Positions 12,000 through 23,917 of a stretch of 64,000 nucleotides of DNA are shown one piece after another. The stretch's first letter is position 1. Each line of letters begins with the position of its first letter. The translations under genes were made by a program, and so were the position numbers. The stretch is from Panulirus ornatus (taxonomy: Eukaryota; Arthropoda; Malacostraca; Decapoda; Palinuridae), in contig NC_092241.1 in assembly GCF_036320965.1 (NCBI RefSeq), positions 3,245,168-3,309,167 on the forward strand, in the 5' to 3' direction. The notes beneath the pieces are model-generated. The model saw only the letters and a list, made by a program, of their open reading frames with translations, was not told the DNA's origin and did no database searches.

Positions 12000-12372
12000 A
12001 TCGCTGTTTCCTGCATCAGCGAGGTGGCGCCAGAAAACAGATGAAGAATGGCCCATCTACTCATATACACATATATATATATACATAAACACCCATACAC
12101 ACACATATGCATATATATACATATCAACATATACAAGCACATACACAGACATATACATACATACACTTGTACATATTAATCCATGCTTGCCTTCATCCAT
12201 TCCTGGCGCTACCCTGCCCCATGGGAAACACCATCGCCACCCCTCTGCTTCAGACAAAATAGGCCATATTCTTTCACACTCAGTCTCTAGCTGTTGTGTG
12301 TAATGCACTGAAACCACAGCTCCCTATCCACATCCAGGTCCCACAGACTTTTCCATGGGTTATCCCAGATGC
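12000..12372 (-). mobile_element. LINE 3' UTR fragment, minus strand
   Basis: Starts at the stem-loop tail (CGCTGTTTCCTGCATCAGCG on the plus strand) and runs to the GGGATAACCC region just after the coding end. Divergent, no coding part. Confidence 0.8.
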
Positions 12373-13809
12373 ATTAATGACATGGCTTTGATTAGGGCCT
12401 CAGTTGCCAGTGCCATCTCAGCTAACTTTAAAAAAAAACATATGATCATATGATGAAAGTTTACCCTCTTCGGATACTCATATCCATAATTCATGTGAAG
12501 AATTGTATGTTAGTGGCCTTATTGCATAGCACTGGCTTATCTGCATGCACTAAGGCCATACAACCCAAATGGTGAACATTCTGAAAGCTTAGAGAAATTC
12601 CTTTTAGGTGTCCTCTTTCTGATTTTCATTTGCATTCATTTGGGGTTTTCATATGCATAATACATTTGATGTAGTGTATGAAATGAGCATAAATGCTTAT
12701 CTGTGGCCTATTTGTACATGCCACACAGAACAACTCAAAAGCCAAGTTAATTTCAATTTCAATGTGGCTAAATCTAGACATTTCAGATTTAGGATCTTTT
12801 GCCTGTATTGTCTATTACTGTCAATTTCCTCTGAGAGGGTCTCGTAAATTAGACAAAATCTTATAAAATGTTCTTTCATTTTTTTTCCTCTGTGTACTAA
12901 AGTGATATTTGCCTCAAAAATGGCAGTTGCAGCAGTGCAGAATGTTGCCAGAGTAAACATATAATAAGATTATTGATGATAAGTTAGACAAAAACTGCAA
13001 TATCAAAGGAATGAAATTTCCCACAGGAGCTCTACGGTGAATCAGGCAATACAGATAGGTATACTCTCTTCTGCAGTCAGTCTGTAAGCAAAATGGGACA
13101 TTCCTGGAGGATGTAGCTGAGTCTGATTTACTTTAGAACTTCAGGTGATGTTGAGGAAACCTCTGTTTTGACTCACCCTTCCTGGACTAAACCAGTTTGC
13201 CAAGGCCATCGCTTGGCTCAGATTATTCATACTCACCTCAGCCAGTAAGTGACTACTACCAGGTGTTACCAAACTAGGATACTTCCTCAAGAACAGACCA
13301 ACCTCACACTTCATCAATTTATGACCAACACACCTCGTTTGTATGCCAAAGCTGTCCATGCTAGTTGTGATTTTATCTCGCGATGTTTTCAGCAGCACCC
13401 TTCCATTTTTTGCTTTCTTCATTGTATATACAGATTATGGAACGTATTGGTTTTATACTAACAATGCAGCACTTGTCACTGAGAGGCGCAGTAGAAGTCA
13501 ACCTGGCCGTACTTTGAGATAGTTTCTTGACTTGAATAGTTTACTATGACCTAATTTTTTTCTTTTATAAGGAAGCCTATGTTTGTAGCCCCATTGCTGG
13601 GGATGATATGCCACCCACATTCTGGGGCTAAGCCCCATTAGCATGGATACTTGCATGCAATCCACCATCCTTGCAAGGGTTATTGATAGTCGATGAACCT
13701 CAGATATCAAGTCTAGGAATGCTCTATTTGTTTTATTGCATGGCATGCAAGCATATCAGGGACTTGAGTCTACCTCAGTCCCTTCAATGCTTAGGAAGAT
13801 TATTGATAG
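12373..13809. other. Single-copy DNA, nothing recognised
   Basis: AT-rich sequence without the main repeats and without a convincing exon on either strand. The open frames here are short and lack motifs. It may be intergenic or intronic. Confidence 0.5.
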
Positions 13810-14480
13810 CTAGGCAGGAGTTATTGGGATCATAAGGAAACTGACAAGTGTTGCGACCTTTTGATCATCGTGAAATCATCAAATTAGGGAGCAAACCCTC
13901 TGAAGCTGAGGAAATTCCATTCTCATACTGTTGCCTCCATCCTGGTGTCTGTGATTTTATGCTGGGGACTTGTCTTGATGTTATGTACATAGCAGAGGAT
14001 AACATCCTAATGGAATTATCATATGAAGATGTCATTTCTGTCTGATTCATCGAAAAATATGCCAATAGTGAATGACAAAAGAACCCCTTGATCAGTTTGA
14101 CATTTAGTAAATCAAAATTACTGATTGCTTTTGCAGCAGGTTATATGAGAAGTCAGGTTTGACCTTACATAATTAACTTGTTGCATTGCTTCATGTGTCA
14201 GCAGTATGGCCACCCTGAGAAATCCCGTACTCTTTCTGCTAGATGTAAGAAATGTTTTAATGAGGGTCACACTGCTGACAATTTAATGACTAAGCAGGCT
14301 GTGTTGTTCTCCAGATTTGGCTGCCCATCAATATTCATCTGTTGTCTGAAGCTGTGTGATAACCAGTTAACTGCTACTGTACTTTGCAGGAGATCGAAGA
14401 ATGACCTTTTTGTTATCCAACTTGAGGTCAAACAGTGTTACATTTCTGCCCAATCTTTTTTAACATCTCCTTGACCATCA
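13810..14480 (+). pseudogene. Decayed gag-like ORF1 of another non-LTR element
   Basis: The plus frame near 14170-14290 reads as two adjacent CCHC zinc knuckles, CFMCQQYGHPEKS and CKKCFNEGHTADN. The last cysteine of each is lost (R and L instead). This spacing, with an upstream LTFSKSKLLIAFAAGYMRSQV block, resembles the gag-like ORF1 proteins of Jockey/CR1-type non-LTR elements, which bind RNA in the cytoplasm (known for the families). Stops at about 14041 and 14071 interrupt it. It has no relation to the RTE-like family, which shows no gag. It is an old relic. Confidence 0.55.
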
Positions 14481-15594
14481 CCATCACCAGAATAAGTAAT
14501 AAACTTATGTACATGGACAACTCTCTAACCTTAGCTGCCTCCATGGAAAAAGTAGAGTTCTCAAAAGAACTATAATTTTCTTTAAGTTCATATCCGAGTC
14601 TAAAGACGACCTACAATTCTAATCTTGACCCATGGGCCTTCTAGAGAAAGTATGCAGTTCCTAAAAGGTGGGTTGCCTACACAACAGATGATCTGCAATA
14701 CACTAAAATCTCTTCTTTAGTGTCTGCCAAAGTCTTGGACTCTTAACAAGATATCAAGACCAAACTGATGCAGCAACTTGCACCAGCCTAAGAACCTGAC
14801 CCTCCACAGATCAATATTGTTGGAGAGCGCCAACCAAAGAATCTAACCCTCCACAGATCTACGTTGTTGAAGAAAAGCTGGTAAGTGTTGAACACCTTGC
14901 CTACTACCTGAAATAAAAAGTCATTGTTAACGTGGAGATCTAACACAGGATACAATGTGTTAGAGCATGTTTTGAAAAAGTGCTGCACTGTGTATTAAAG
15001 AACTGACGCCTCTGGAATGGGTATCCACTTTTTCATCTTGTAGGTAAAACTTACCACATGAAAGATTGTTTACTTTTATAGTGAACCAAATTAAAAAAAA
15101 ATCTATAATAAGTATCTGTTACTAGGGTCTGACAAGACCTTTTGTGACCTCTGTAATCTTTTTGTACTACCACTCACTGGATGAGCATGGGTTGCACAAA
15201 AACCTCGCAGTGATATCAGTATAAATCAACAAACCAAATCAGAGCCTGTTTTGAGAACTTCTTCAATGTGTATTTAACTACTGATTCCTCCAGAATGAGA
15301 CTAATATCATGTTGTACAACAGTGATAATCTCCACTCTCCTCTAAAGCATGAGAGCTGCCACGGGGAAACAGCACAAATCAAATGGGAAGCTGGCCATAC
15401 CAGTGCCAGCCTTCCAATCAATATCAGGGTCACAAAGTTTTGAGGTAAAGATCATGAAGCACCAATTCTAATGGTGTACAGATAACTGACAGTCGACTTC
15501 CTAAACGAGTCCTGCACTCTTAACTCACACATGGCCAGAGCCAGGGAACTCATGGTGAGCATCAAAAACTACTTGAAGACACTTTAAAAGCATA
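14481..15594. other. No clear feature
   Basis: It could hold further decayed sequence of the gag-like element, but no motif is clear. CCTCCACAGATC recurs at about 14800 and 14850 within a local duplication of roughly 55 bp (AACCTGACCCTCCACAG / AATCTAACCCTCCACAG). Confidence 0.4.
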
Positions 15595-15730
15595 CATATA
15601 GAATGAGAATGTGGACATTGCCTTCTTAGAGTAACTGTCTACAGAAAGACTGCAATGGTGTTGCATCCTTTGGCACACCAAACTACATCCTGCTTTGAAG
15701 AGAGCAGCTTATAAAGCAGTGAAAAACAGG
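15595..15730 (+). pseudogene. Possible Penelope-like RT scrap
   Basis: ENVDIAFL in one frame and VTVYRKTAM in the next frame resemble the end of the palm in Penelope-like reverse transcriptases, where a FL-x(n)-TSVYRKPT block is typical. The match is short and needs one frameshift, so this is tentative. Confidence 0.3.
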
Positions 15731-18089
15731 TAACAGAGGAAGAGCAGGAAATTGAATCGGCCAACAAACAACCCACCTTTTAGGAAACGCTTACTTTTTA
15801 TAGGAGGCCCATGGGTTAAGGATTAGACTTGTGGGTCATCTTTAGACTCATAGATGAATTTAAAGGGAAAAAACATTATCATCGAATTAAGCCATGTTGA
15901 ATGATGACGATCCAGCCTAGTGTAACATTCAGCAAGTCATCCTTCTGAAGGGAAGTGTTTTATCATACCTTGAAGGATGAATTGTCATATTTTCCATTTG
16001 TTTTCAGGATTGATAGTACACCTTTCAGGTAGATCCTTTTACTTGGAATTAGTGCCAGATTTTCAATTGTCTTTTCTTCAGTCCAGACCTGTGGCTGCTA
16101 CTTTTAGATTGGAATCTCTTTCGTTATGTATTTTTCTTTGTTTTCCTGTTATATTATTTTGTAGTGACCAAACTTCTTAACTGGAAGAACAAGTCTATAT
16201 TTGCCCTTTGGTTTCCTTCCAGTTTTAATTTGTTTTGCCATTTCAGGGATGCAAACAAACTGCTTGAATCCAACATTTCTTGGAAATTTTCATCTGGGTT
16301 CCAGATGGTGTATCAACCTTACCTACAAGGCTCACAGCTTCGTATTTGGATTCTTTAGTTGTTTTGTTCAGGATGAATGGGTTCTAAGTATCATCTGGAA
16401 AGTTAATGGACTGTCCTTTGTATGGAGTCATTTTCCTTTTTCATTTCTGACCAGTGTACTAGACACTGCCAAGGTATTTGCCAAACTTTTCACTGCACTA
16501 AAATTATTAAATCAGTGTGTGATGTATACCATAACTGATTTAGATTTATAAGAAAATCCCTAGTATCAGTTCCAAGTGACATGCAAACCTTTTCTAATGT
16601 AGTCTCCAGGAAAAGCTGATTTTGAAAATGATACATCAACAAGCTTGAGTTTAAGCCTAAGCCCATATGAATTGAGTGCACAGATTACTGGAATGGCATG
16701 AGTGAAATTTCGTTTGGTGTAAGTTGTAATACAAGACAAATTGGGAGGACTAACCTAGGGCAAGTATGGGAGATGATACTTACATGTTTTTACATGGACA
16801 GTTGAGAAGATCTTAATATTCTGTCCTGCGGAATAGCTGGAAATTGGGTTTTAGGTGCTTCACTGCTGCAAGTAGAGTAGTTCCCCTTATTCAACAAAGC
16901 ATACAATACTTTGGGAAAATATTTAGTGATTAACAATATTTCCTTTCAGTAGCCTTGTCTTTAACATCCCAACTTTAGATCCTCTTGATGATTTATCACA
17001 CACCCTTTCCCTTATGTTATTTTCAACTATTTTCTATTATTTCTTGACATATTCATAGCTTACCTTACACGTTCCTGTTGTATGAAAGTTGCATAAGTTT
17101 AAGAGATATGGCTAGAAACACTAACATTTTTATGGGACCAGTAAAGTATTAGCAAGCAAAATGATATAGGATCATGGCCATTGTGGATACACACACAGTA
17201 AAATTTGACTCAAAAAGTGAAGAGTATAATGCTGAAAGCACAGTTACCTTGTGATGAGCTTAGATTTTTAGTAGAATGCAGACCATATTTATGGCAACAC
17301 AAGGAGTAAGTTTATGCAAAAGAAGTGGGCAACAATAAAGGCAACAATTTCTCCAATGTAAGAGGCAACCATTTAGTTTACTTAACAGCCAAAACTCGAA
17401 GCCAGAATTTTCAGGTTCCACTGTTTGAGCTTTCCACAAAAATTTGCAAATATTAGCACGTAAACATGATTCGGTTTCTTCATTCTACTCTGATGCGTGT
17501 CAAAAGATCTTTGAATGATTCTAGTCTGTATGATTTGTAACAAGAGAAGCCATGACTACAGATTGTCATTTGCATCATTCAGGAACTTGACCAGTGCTTT
17601 ATCATGGCTGACATGATTTCCTGTAGCCCAGATATTTCCCTCAGCTGATGAAGTCATGTTTCTCATAAAGACATGTTTTACACCCTCGTTACTAGTCTAG
17701 GTTTGGGTATTTAAGCTTACTCCTAGTATAAAACTGCTACCTAATTACCTAATGAAATGAAGAGAAGAAAAGAGAAACAGCCCACTCTGGAACTGGTTCA
17801 CTGTTGCTGTTCCTTTAGCCTCAGGAGGTAAACACAGAGGCTTTTATGAATGAAACTACTGATCAGTTTTATAATAATAATGTTTAATGTAACTTATATC
17901 ACAGAAACAAACAATAAAATGTTCACTTAATAGCAGGGAAAATGTATAAAGATCATTTAACATTAAAATTCAAATATTTGAGCTTTGTTACAAGAGTCAA
18001 GCATGGGGTGTCATCGGGATAACATGAAGTACATCTCATTAGTACATCCATTAGTCATGCTGAACACTTTTTAGACAAGAAAATAATAT
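15731..18089. other. Single-copy AT-rich DNA, nothing recognised
   Basis: No repeats of the main families and no exon that I can support. The plus-strand frames near 16.0-16.5 kb are short and have no motif. Confidence 0.5.
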
Positions 18090-18429
18090 TCATTTCCAAG
18101 GAATGTAATGACAACATTCAAAATTCATAGGGTACAAAGATTCATAAATCCAAAAAACTTCAACATTTCCATAATCTAAAACATGGAAGAATCGAGGTCT
18201 AAAGCTCAGTACCAAACACCGCTGAGAACAGCTTTCCTGGTCGTTTGTCTCCCCGACTTGGGAGGGCAGTTGACACCGGCCACTCAGCTGGGTTGGCGGG
18301 TCACGTGAGCAACTTGGCTTGAGGGGTCTGGGCCAAGGAATAATGTCATTCAGTTTGTTACGGTCTGCCAGTTTTGATCTTGTGCAAGAATCACGCCTCA
18401 ATATTGTCAGGTCATCCTCATCATTCCAT
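18090..18429 (-). CDS. Candidate terminal exon, unknown protein
   Basis: On the minus strand a pyrimidine-containing tract ending GCTTCGCAG precedes an open frame of about 112 codons that begins WNDEDDLTILRRDSC and ends at a TGA at 18090. Between 18240 and 18429 it is clearly more GC-rich than its surroundings, with a proline- and serine-rich stretch (WPRPLKPSC, DPPTQLSG). This is compatible with a last coding exon spliced at 18430. I do not recognise the protein. No matching upstream exon or clear poly(A) signal is visible. It may be chance. Confidence 0.25.
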
Positions 18430-19876
18430 CTGCGAAGCATTCACGTTAGATTTTGGAGAATTTAATCAAAATGTGAAATGAATTTGCATCTTAAATAATA
18501 CCATGTCCAATACAATATAGTTTACAATAGTAATATCAAGGCTGACAGTCATGACAAGAAGGATCACTGTCCTTGTTTAACAGAGAAAATGATTCTTCAC
18601 ACAACAATGCACAAGACTCAAAATTGCTAACCAAATCACAAATGTAGCAAAACTTTTTTTTTTTTTATTATTATTATTTGGCAGTCTTTTCACAAGTTTA
18701 CTGTGTATTTTGCTTCCCTATAGTTTCGGGGTTGTGAATTTTCAGTAAGAAAAATTACTTTCTCACCTATGTATTTGTTTTCCCCACCACACCTGCTTTG
18801 AACCTTTCAGATTATTTAAAAACTAGACACCATTCTATCATACCATCTCAAACTCATGTATTTTGGTATAGTTTTAGTGTCGCGCTTCACCACCCAGCCA
18901 GGTACAAAAACACGCTATAACACGACAAAAGGAAACTACAAAGATTCCTAATAGTGACACAAACGGCAGATTTGATCCTTGAAATTACAACAACATATTT
19001 TGTGTGTATAAGGAAAAAAAAATACAGGAAAGAAAATACTGAAAACCCTCAATTTAGTATGATACAAGGCCCAAATCTACCAAGTGTGTCATAATATACC
19101 TAAATGTTGAAATTGACCTCTCCTACACACTCGGATGACCCCATCTGACCCACTTAGAGCCATGGGGTGAGCTCAACTACAGGATCTTCTAAACCTCCTA
19201 ACACGGAAACTGACAACCATTCTTTGTTGAACGAAACTCGAGAAAGGTGAGCTGGAAGCCACTTCAGAACTTACTAACTATTTGTTTGACAATGCCATCG
19301 TGCAAATAAAAACTATAGGATGCATGACAGACCTCATAAAAGCCTCCTATTACCAGATTTTTTGGCCATGTGGAATCCCAACTGATAAGTGTATAAGCAA
19401 AATATTAATTGTAGTGTTGTACATTATTGCTTCATTACCATCGTTCTCCAAAGGATAATTTTTTGGTTGGTCTATTTAGATTTTAACCTAAAAAATCTCC
19501 TCAGGTTCCATTTGTGTGTATGTGTTGTTATGTTAAGATTCCAAGATGACTGTTTTTCTAGAATGGTTTCTGAAGGTGACTTCCAAGGCTGGGGAGGACT
19601 GACGGGATACTACAACCTTAGTCAAGTGGTGTCAACTCTGAATATATTACATATCAATTCCCACATCATCCAATGTCAAAAATAATTGGGTTAGGTTTGT
19701 CCTCCGGATATTGCAACCCCCTGAATATATGATTTTTAGTGATCAGAAATTAGCCTAGTCTTCATTCACTGAAAGTTGGCTTAAAGGCTTTCATAATCAT
19801 AAACTCCACTGTGATGAATATTAGTTAGGCTCTGATGTATGTGTGATATGTTTTCCATTAAATATGAATGTTTAAA
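18430..19876. other. Single-copy DNA, nothing firmly recognised
   Basis: There are poly(T) and poly(A) runs at about 18654 and 19013 and no element of the main families. A plus frame near 19560-19650 is glycine-rich but has no supporting splice signals. Confidence 0.4.
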
Positions 19877-20047
19877 TTATATCTGCATAATATAAGATAG
19901 TTGACACCATTTGCCTAGGAGACAGTAGAGGAATACGGGGAACATTAATGCAGGGACACTCATGACAACGTCCACGGGGGGATAGGGCTGGTAAGGGATG
20001 ACAGGGAAGGGCTCGTCAGGGGCAGCAGCACTTGCAGCACTCTTACC
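19877..20047 (-). CDS. Weak exon candidate, alanine/proline-rich
   Basis: The minus strand has a possible acceptor (CATGTGCAG) before a frame starting GKSAASAAAPDEPFPVIPYQ. The sequence is GC-rich against AT-rich flanks. No good donor is visible, and the frame runs to a stop in the intron-like sequence. Unknown product, low confidence. Confidence 0.2.
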   Translation of the reverse strand, partial: GKSAASAAAPDEPFPVIPYQPYPPVDVVMSVPALMFPVFLYCLLGKWCQLSYIMQI

Positions 20048-20127
20048 CTGCACATGTATATATGTATATTTCATTTTCCATTCATAAACCCTCCAGAACA
20101 CTGGAATTTAAATAACAGAAAATATTT

Positions 20128-20129
<2 letters not shown>

Positions 20130-20204
<75 letters not shown>
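20130..20204. repeat. (TA)n array
   Basis: About 74 bp of pure TA. No LINE adjoins it directly. Confidence 0.97.
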
Positions 20205-20205
<1 letters not shown>

Positions 20206-20621
20206 CCAAGCATTTCAGAAATGGCAGCAGCTATTTTTACAGAACCATAAGGGAAAGTCTAAAACCGCACCACTAACCTGGGTTACCAGGTATTAACTGC
20301 TCCGAACGAGTGTATGAATTGTTTCCCATGGGTTGTGGGTTAGTCGTAATATAAACTGTGTATGAACATGAGAACTCATCACTGTTTCTAGGTAGTCAAT
20401 TTCTTCATCCCCCCCTCCCTTTTTTCCTCCTTCCTCACCAACTTGCTGCATAATGTTCAGTAAGGTGGATGGAGTTCTCTAATGTGATGGTATATCAGCT
20501 GCCTGTTGTGAACTGTGTGCATCCCCAGTACGTATCTCAATTGTAATGATTTTGTTTCAGTACTTTGCAGAAGTATTAATACAAGAAAAATCTTACAAAT
20601 CTCTTTCCATACTCCTGCGGT

Positions 20622-20629
<8 letters not shown>

Positions 20630-20710
<81 letters not shown>
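20630..20710. repeat. (TA)n array
   Basis: About 80 bp of TA forming the left border of the Penelope-type palindrome. Confidence 0.97.
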
Positions 20711-20712
<2 letters not shown>

Positions 20713-20747
20713 CTATGGGTCCACGGGGAAAATGAAACACGAAAAGT

Positions 20748-20788
20748 TCCCAAGTGCCCTTTCATGTAATAATCACATCATCAGGGGA
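20748..20788 (-). ncRNA. Candidate hammerhead ribozyme, left arm
   Basis: The same core lies on the minus strand of the left arm (CTGATGA at 20784-20778). Stem II starts with a G-U pair, and stem III is changed from AGTGCACT to AGGGCACT, so this arm is probably weaker. Confidence 0.45.
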
Positions 20789-20925
20789 GACACAAGAGAG
20801 AAATATAACAGCCAGTTGATATACATCGAAGAGACGAAGCTAGGACGCCATTTGGTAAACAAATGGCGTCCTAGCTTAGTCTCTTCGATGTATATCAACT
20901 GACTGTTATATTTCTCTCTTCTGTC

Positions 20926-20966
20926 TCCCCTGATGATGTGATTGTTACACGAAAGTGCACTTGGGA
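20926..20966 (+). ncRNA. Candidate type I hammerhead ribozyme
   Basis: Core elements appear in the required order: TCCC (stem I, 3' strand), CTGATGA at 20930-20936, a short stem II (GTG 20938-20940 with CAC 20948-20950), GAAA at 20951-20954, the self-complementary AGTGCACT (stem III) and the T at 20962, then GGGA at 20963-20966 closing stem I. Cleavage would fall after 20962. One extra base lies between CTGATGA and stem II, which departs from the consensus. Hammerhead motifs in Penelope-like terminal repeats are known. Activity here is inferred. Confidence 0.6.
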
Positions 20967-21035
20967 ACTTTTCGTGTTTCATTTTCCCCGTGGACTCATA
21001 GGAATATCTTGATCACGCGCAAAATTGTGATCCTT

Positions 21036-21040
<5 letters not shown>

Positions 21041-21098
<58 letters not shown>
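21041..21098. repeat. (TA)n array
   Basis: Right border of the palindrome and left border of a LINE tail. Confidence 0.97.
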
Positions 21099-21101
<3 letters not shown>

Positions 21102-21284
21102 GTTTGTATATGTATGCATATGTGTATATGGTGATGTGTATATGTATATGCATGTATAGGTACGTGTATGGGCATTTATGCATATATATGAATATATGAG
21201 TGGATGGGCCGTTCTTTGTCCGTTTCCAGGCGCTACCTTGCTGAAATGGGAAACCGCAGTCAATTATAAAAAAAGAATAAGAAT
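21099..21284 (+). mobile_element. LINE 3' tail fragment
   Basis: Carries the late 3' UTR and a variant stem-loop (GCGCTACCTTGCTGAAATGG), then an AT-rich tail. Confidence 0.75.
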
Positions 21285-21421
<137 letters not shown>

Positions 21422-22435
21422 TGGGAGTGGATTTAGCAGCGGATAGAACCATGGAAGCGGAAGTGGATCATAGGGTGGAGGAGAGGGAGAAAATTCTGGG
21501 AACGTTGAAGAATGTGTGGAAGTCGAGAACATTATCTCGGAAAGCAAAAATGGCTATGTTTCAAAGAATAGTGCTTCCAACAATGTTATATGGTTGCGAG
21601 GCGTGGGCTATGGACAGAGTTGTGCGCAGGAAGGTGGATGTGTTGGAAATGAGATGTTTGAGGACAATATGTGGTGTGAGGTGGTTTGATTGAGTAAGTA
21701 ATAATAGGGTAAGAGAGATGTGTGGTAATAAAAAGACTGTGGTTGAGAGAGCAGAAGAGGGCGTTTTGAAATGGTTTGGTCACATGGAGAGAATGAGTGA
21801 GGAATGATTGATCAAGAGGATATATGTGTCAGAAGTGGAAGGAACGAGGATGTGGGAGACCAAATGGAGGTGGAAAGATGGAGTGAAAAAGATTTTGAGT
21901 GATCGGGGCCTGAACATGCAGGAGGGTGAAAGGCGTCAAGGAATAGAGTGAATTGGAACGATGTGGTATACCGCGGTCGACGTGCTGTCAATGGATTGAA
22001 CCAGGGCATGTGAAGCGTCTGGAGTAAACCATGGAAAGTTCTGTGTGGCCTGGATGTGGAAAGGGAGCTATGGTTTCGGTGCATTATTACATGACAGCTA
22101 GAGACTGAGTGTGATCGAATGTGACCTTTGTTGTCTTTTCCTAGCGCTACCTCGCACACATGAGGGGGAGGGGGTTGATACTTCATATGTGGCGAGGTGA
22201 CGTTGGAAATGAATAAAGGCAGACAGTATGAACTATGTACATGTGTATATATGTATATGTCTGTGTGGGTATATATATATGTATACGTTGAGATGTGTAT
22301 GTATGTATATTTGCGTGTGTGTACGAGTATGTATATACATGTGTATGTGGGTGGGTTGGGCCAATCTTTCGTCTGTTTCCTTGCGCTACCTCGCTAACGC
22401 GGGAGACAGAGACAAAGGGAAATGATAATAATAAT
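21422..22435 (+). mobile_element. LINE 3' part, 5'-truncated at (TA)n
   Basis: It starts inside the RT C-terminal region ([14 protein letters not shown]) exactly at the end of the TA array. It passes [13 protein letters not shown], then a stop replaces the R of RVSN (about 21692). It continues to the full-form 3' UTR and tail at about 22425. Confidence 0.9.
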
Positions 22436-22449
22436 GAAACACGATAACT

Positions 22450-22490
22450 TCCCAAGTGCACTTTCGTGTAATAATCGCATCATCAGGGGA
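22450..22490 (-). ncRNA. Candidate hammerhead ribozyme, left arm
   Basis: The core is present on the minus strand (CTGATGA at 22486-22480, then GAAA and AGTGCACT). Stem II (GCG with CAC) has one mismatch. Confidence 0.45.
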
Positions 22491-22618
22491 GACACAAGAG
22501 AGAAATATAAGTCAGTTGATATACATCGAAGAGACGAAGCTAGGACGCCATTTGGCATGTTTACCAAATGGCGTCGTAGCTTCGTCTCTTCGATATATAT
22601 CGACAGACTTATTGTGTC

Positions 22619-22659
22619 TCCCCTGATGATGTGCTTAGTGCACGAAAGTGCACTTGGGA
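22619..22659 (+). ncRNA. Candidate type I hammerhead ribozyme, best stem II
   Basis: CTGATGA lies at 22623-22629. Stem II is a perfect 4-bp GTGC (22631-22634) with GCAC (22640-22643). GAAA at 22644-22647 follows, then self-complementary AGTGCACT, T at 22655 and GGGA pairing with TCCC at 22619-22622. One extra T (22630) precedes stem II, as in the other copies. Confidence 0.6.
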
Positions 22660-22698
22660 ACTTATTGTGTTTCATTTTTCCCGTGGACTCATAGGAAT

Positions 22699-22927
<229 letters not shown>

Positions 22928-23154
22928 AAGAGGCAGGAGGTCAAGAGAAAGTTGCAAGAGGCGAAAAAGAGGGCAAATGAGAGTTGGGGTGAGAGAATAT
23001 CTTTAAATTTTAGGAAGAATAAAAAGATGTTTTGGAAGGAGGTAAATAAAGTGCGTAAGATAAGAGAACAAATGGGAACATCAGTGAAGGGGGCAAATGG
23101 GGAGGTGATAACAAGTAGTGGTGATGTGAGAGATGGAGTGAGTATTTTGAAGGT

Positions 23155-23829
23155 TTGTTGAATGTGTTTGATGATAGAGTGGCAGATATAGGGTGTTTTG
23201 GTCGAGGTGGTGTGCAAAGTGAGAGGGTTAGGGAGAATGATTTGGTAAACAGAGAAGAGGTAGTAAAAGCTTTTCAGAAGATGAAAGCCGGCAAGGCAGC
23301 GGGTTTGAATGGTATTGCAGTGTATTTTATTAAAAAAGGGGGCGACTGTATTGTTGACTGGTTGGTAAGGTTATTTAATGTATGTATGACTCATGGTGAG
23401 GTGCCTGAGGACTGGCGGAATGCTCGCATAGTGCCATTGTACAAAGGCAAAGGGGGTAAGAGTGAATGCTCAAATTACAGAGGTATAAGTTTGTTGAGTA
23501 TTCCTGGGAAATTATATGGCAGGGTATTGATTGAGAGGGTGAAAGCATGTACAGAGCATCAGATTGGGGAAGAGCAGTGTGGTTTCAGATGTGGTAAAGG
23601 ATGTGTGGATCAGTTGTTTGCTTTGAAGAATGTATGTGAGAAATACTTAGAAAAGCAAATGGATTTGTATGTAGCATTTATGGATCTGGAGAAGGCATAT
23701 GATAGAGTTGATAGAGATGCTCTGTGGAAGGTATTAAGAATATATGGCGTGGGAGTTAAGTTGTTAGAAGCAATGAAAAGTTTTTATCGAGGATGTAAGG
23801 CATGTGTACGTTTAGGAAGAGGAAAGTGA
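23155..23829 (+). pseudogene. LINE reverse transcriptase, N-terminal half
   Basis: This 224-codon frame carries [60 protein letters not shown] and motif A ([15 protein letters not shown]). A frameshift at about 23820 (RLGRGK) breaks it before motif B. The catalytic part continues in the frame at 23918-24346 with [16 protein letters not shown] intact. Confidence 0.85.
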
Positions 23830-23917
23830 TTGGTTCTCAGTGAATGTTGGTTTGCGGCAGGGGTGCATGATGTCTCTATGGTTGTTTAATTTGTTTATGG
23901 ATGGGGTTGTTAGGTAG

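Larger units (their letters stand above)
20711..21040. mobile_element. Palindromic Penelope-like terminal repeat (fold-back)
   Basis: Two arms of about 143 bp (20711-20854 and 20862-21003) are near-perfect inverted repeats. They meet at CCATTT..AAATGG with a loop of only about 7 nt. The outer edge reads TCCTATGGGTCCACGGGG and its complement. The right side extends to 21040 (GATCACGCGCAAAATTGTGA). The same sequence forms the outer ends of the coding Penelope-like element at 59.6-61.8 kb, which identifies the family. There is no coding sequence. (TA)n lies on both sides. Confidence 0.85.
22436..22698. mobile_element. Second Penelope-type palindrome
   Basis: Inverted arms at about 22436-22555 and 22564-22680 meet at CCATTTGG..CCAAATGG. 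The right arm keeps the outer edge (GTGGACTCATAGGA to 22698), which the left arm has lost. It is inserted within or next to LINE tails. Confidence 0.82.

Noticed and set aside
20711..21003. Palindrome as an ordinary DNA-transposon MITE
   Set aside because: Its arms match the outer ends of the Penelope-like element at 59.6-61.8 kb, which explains it better.
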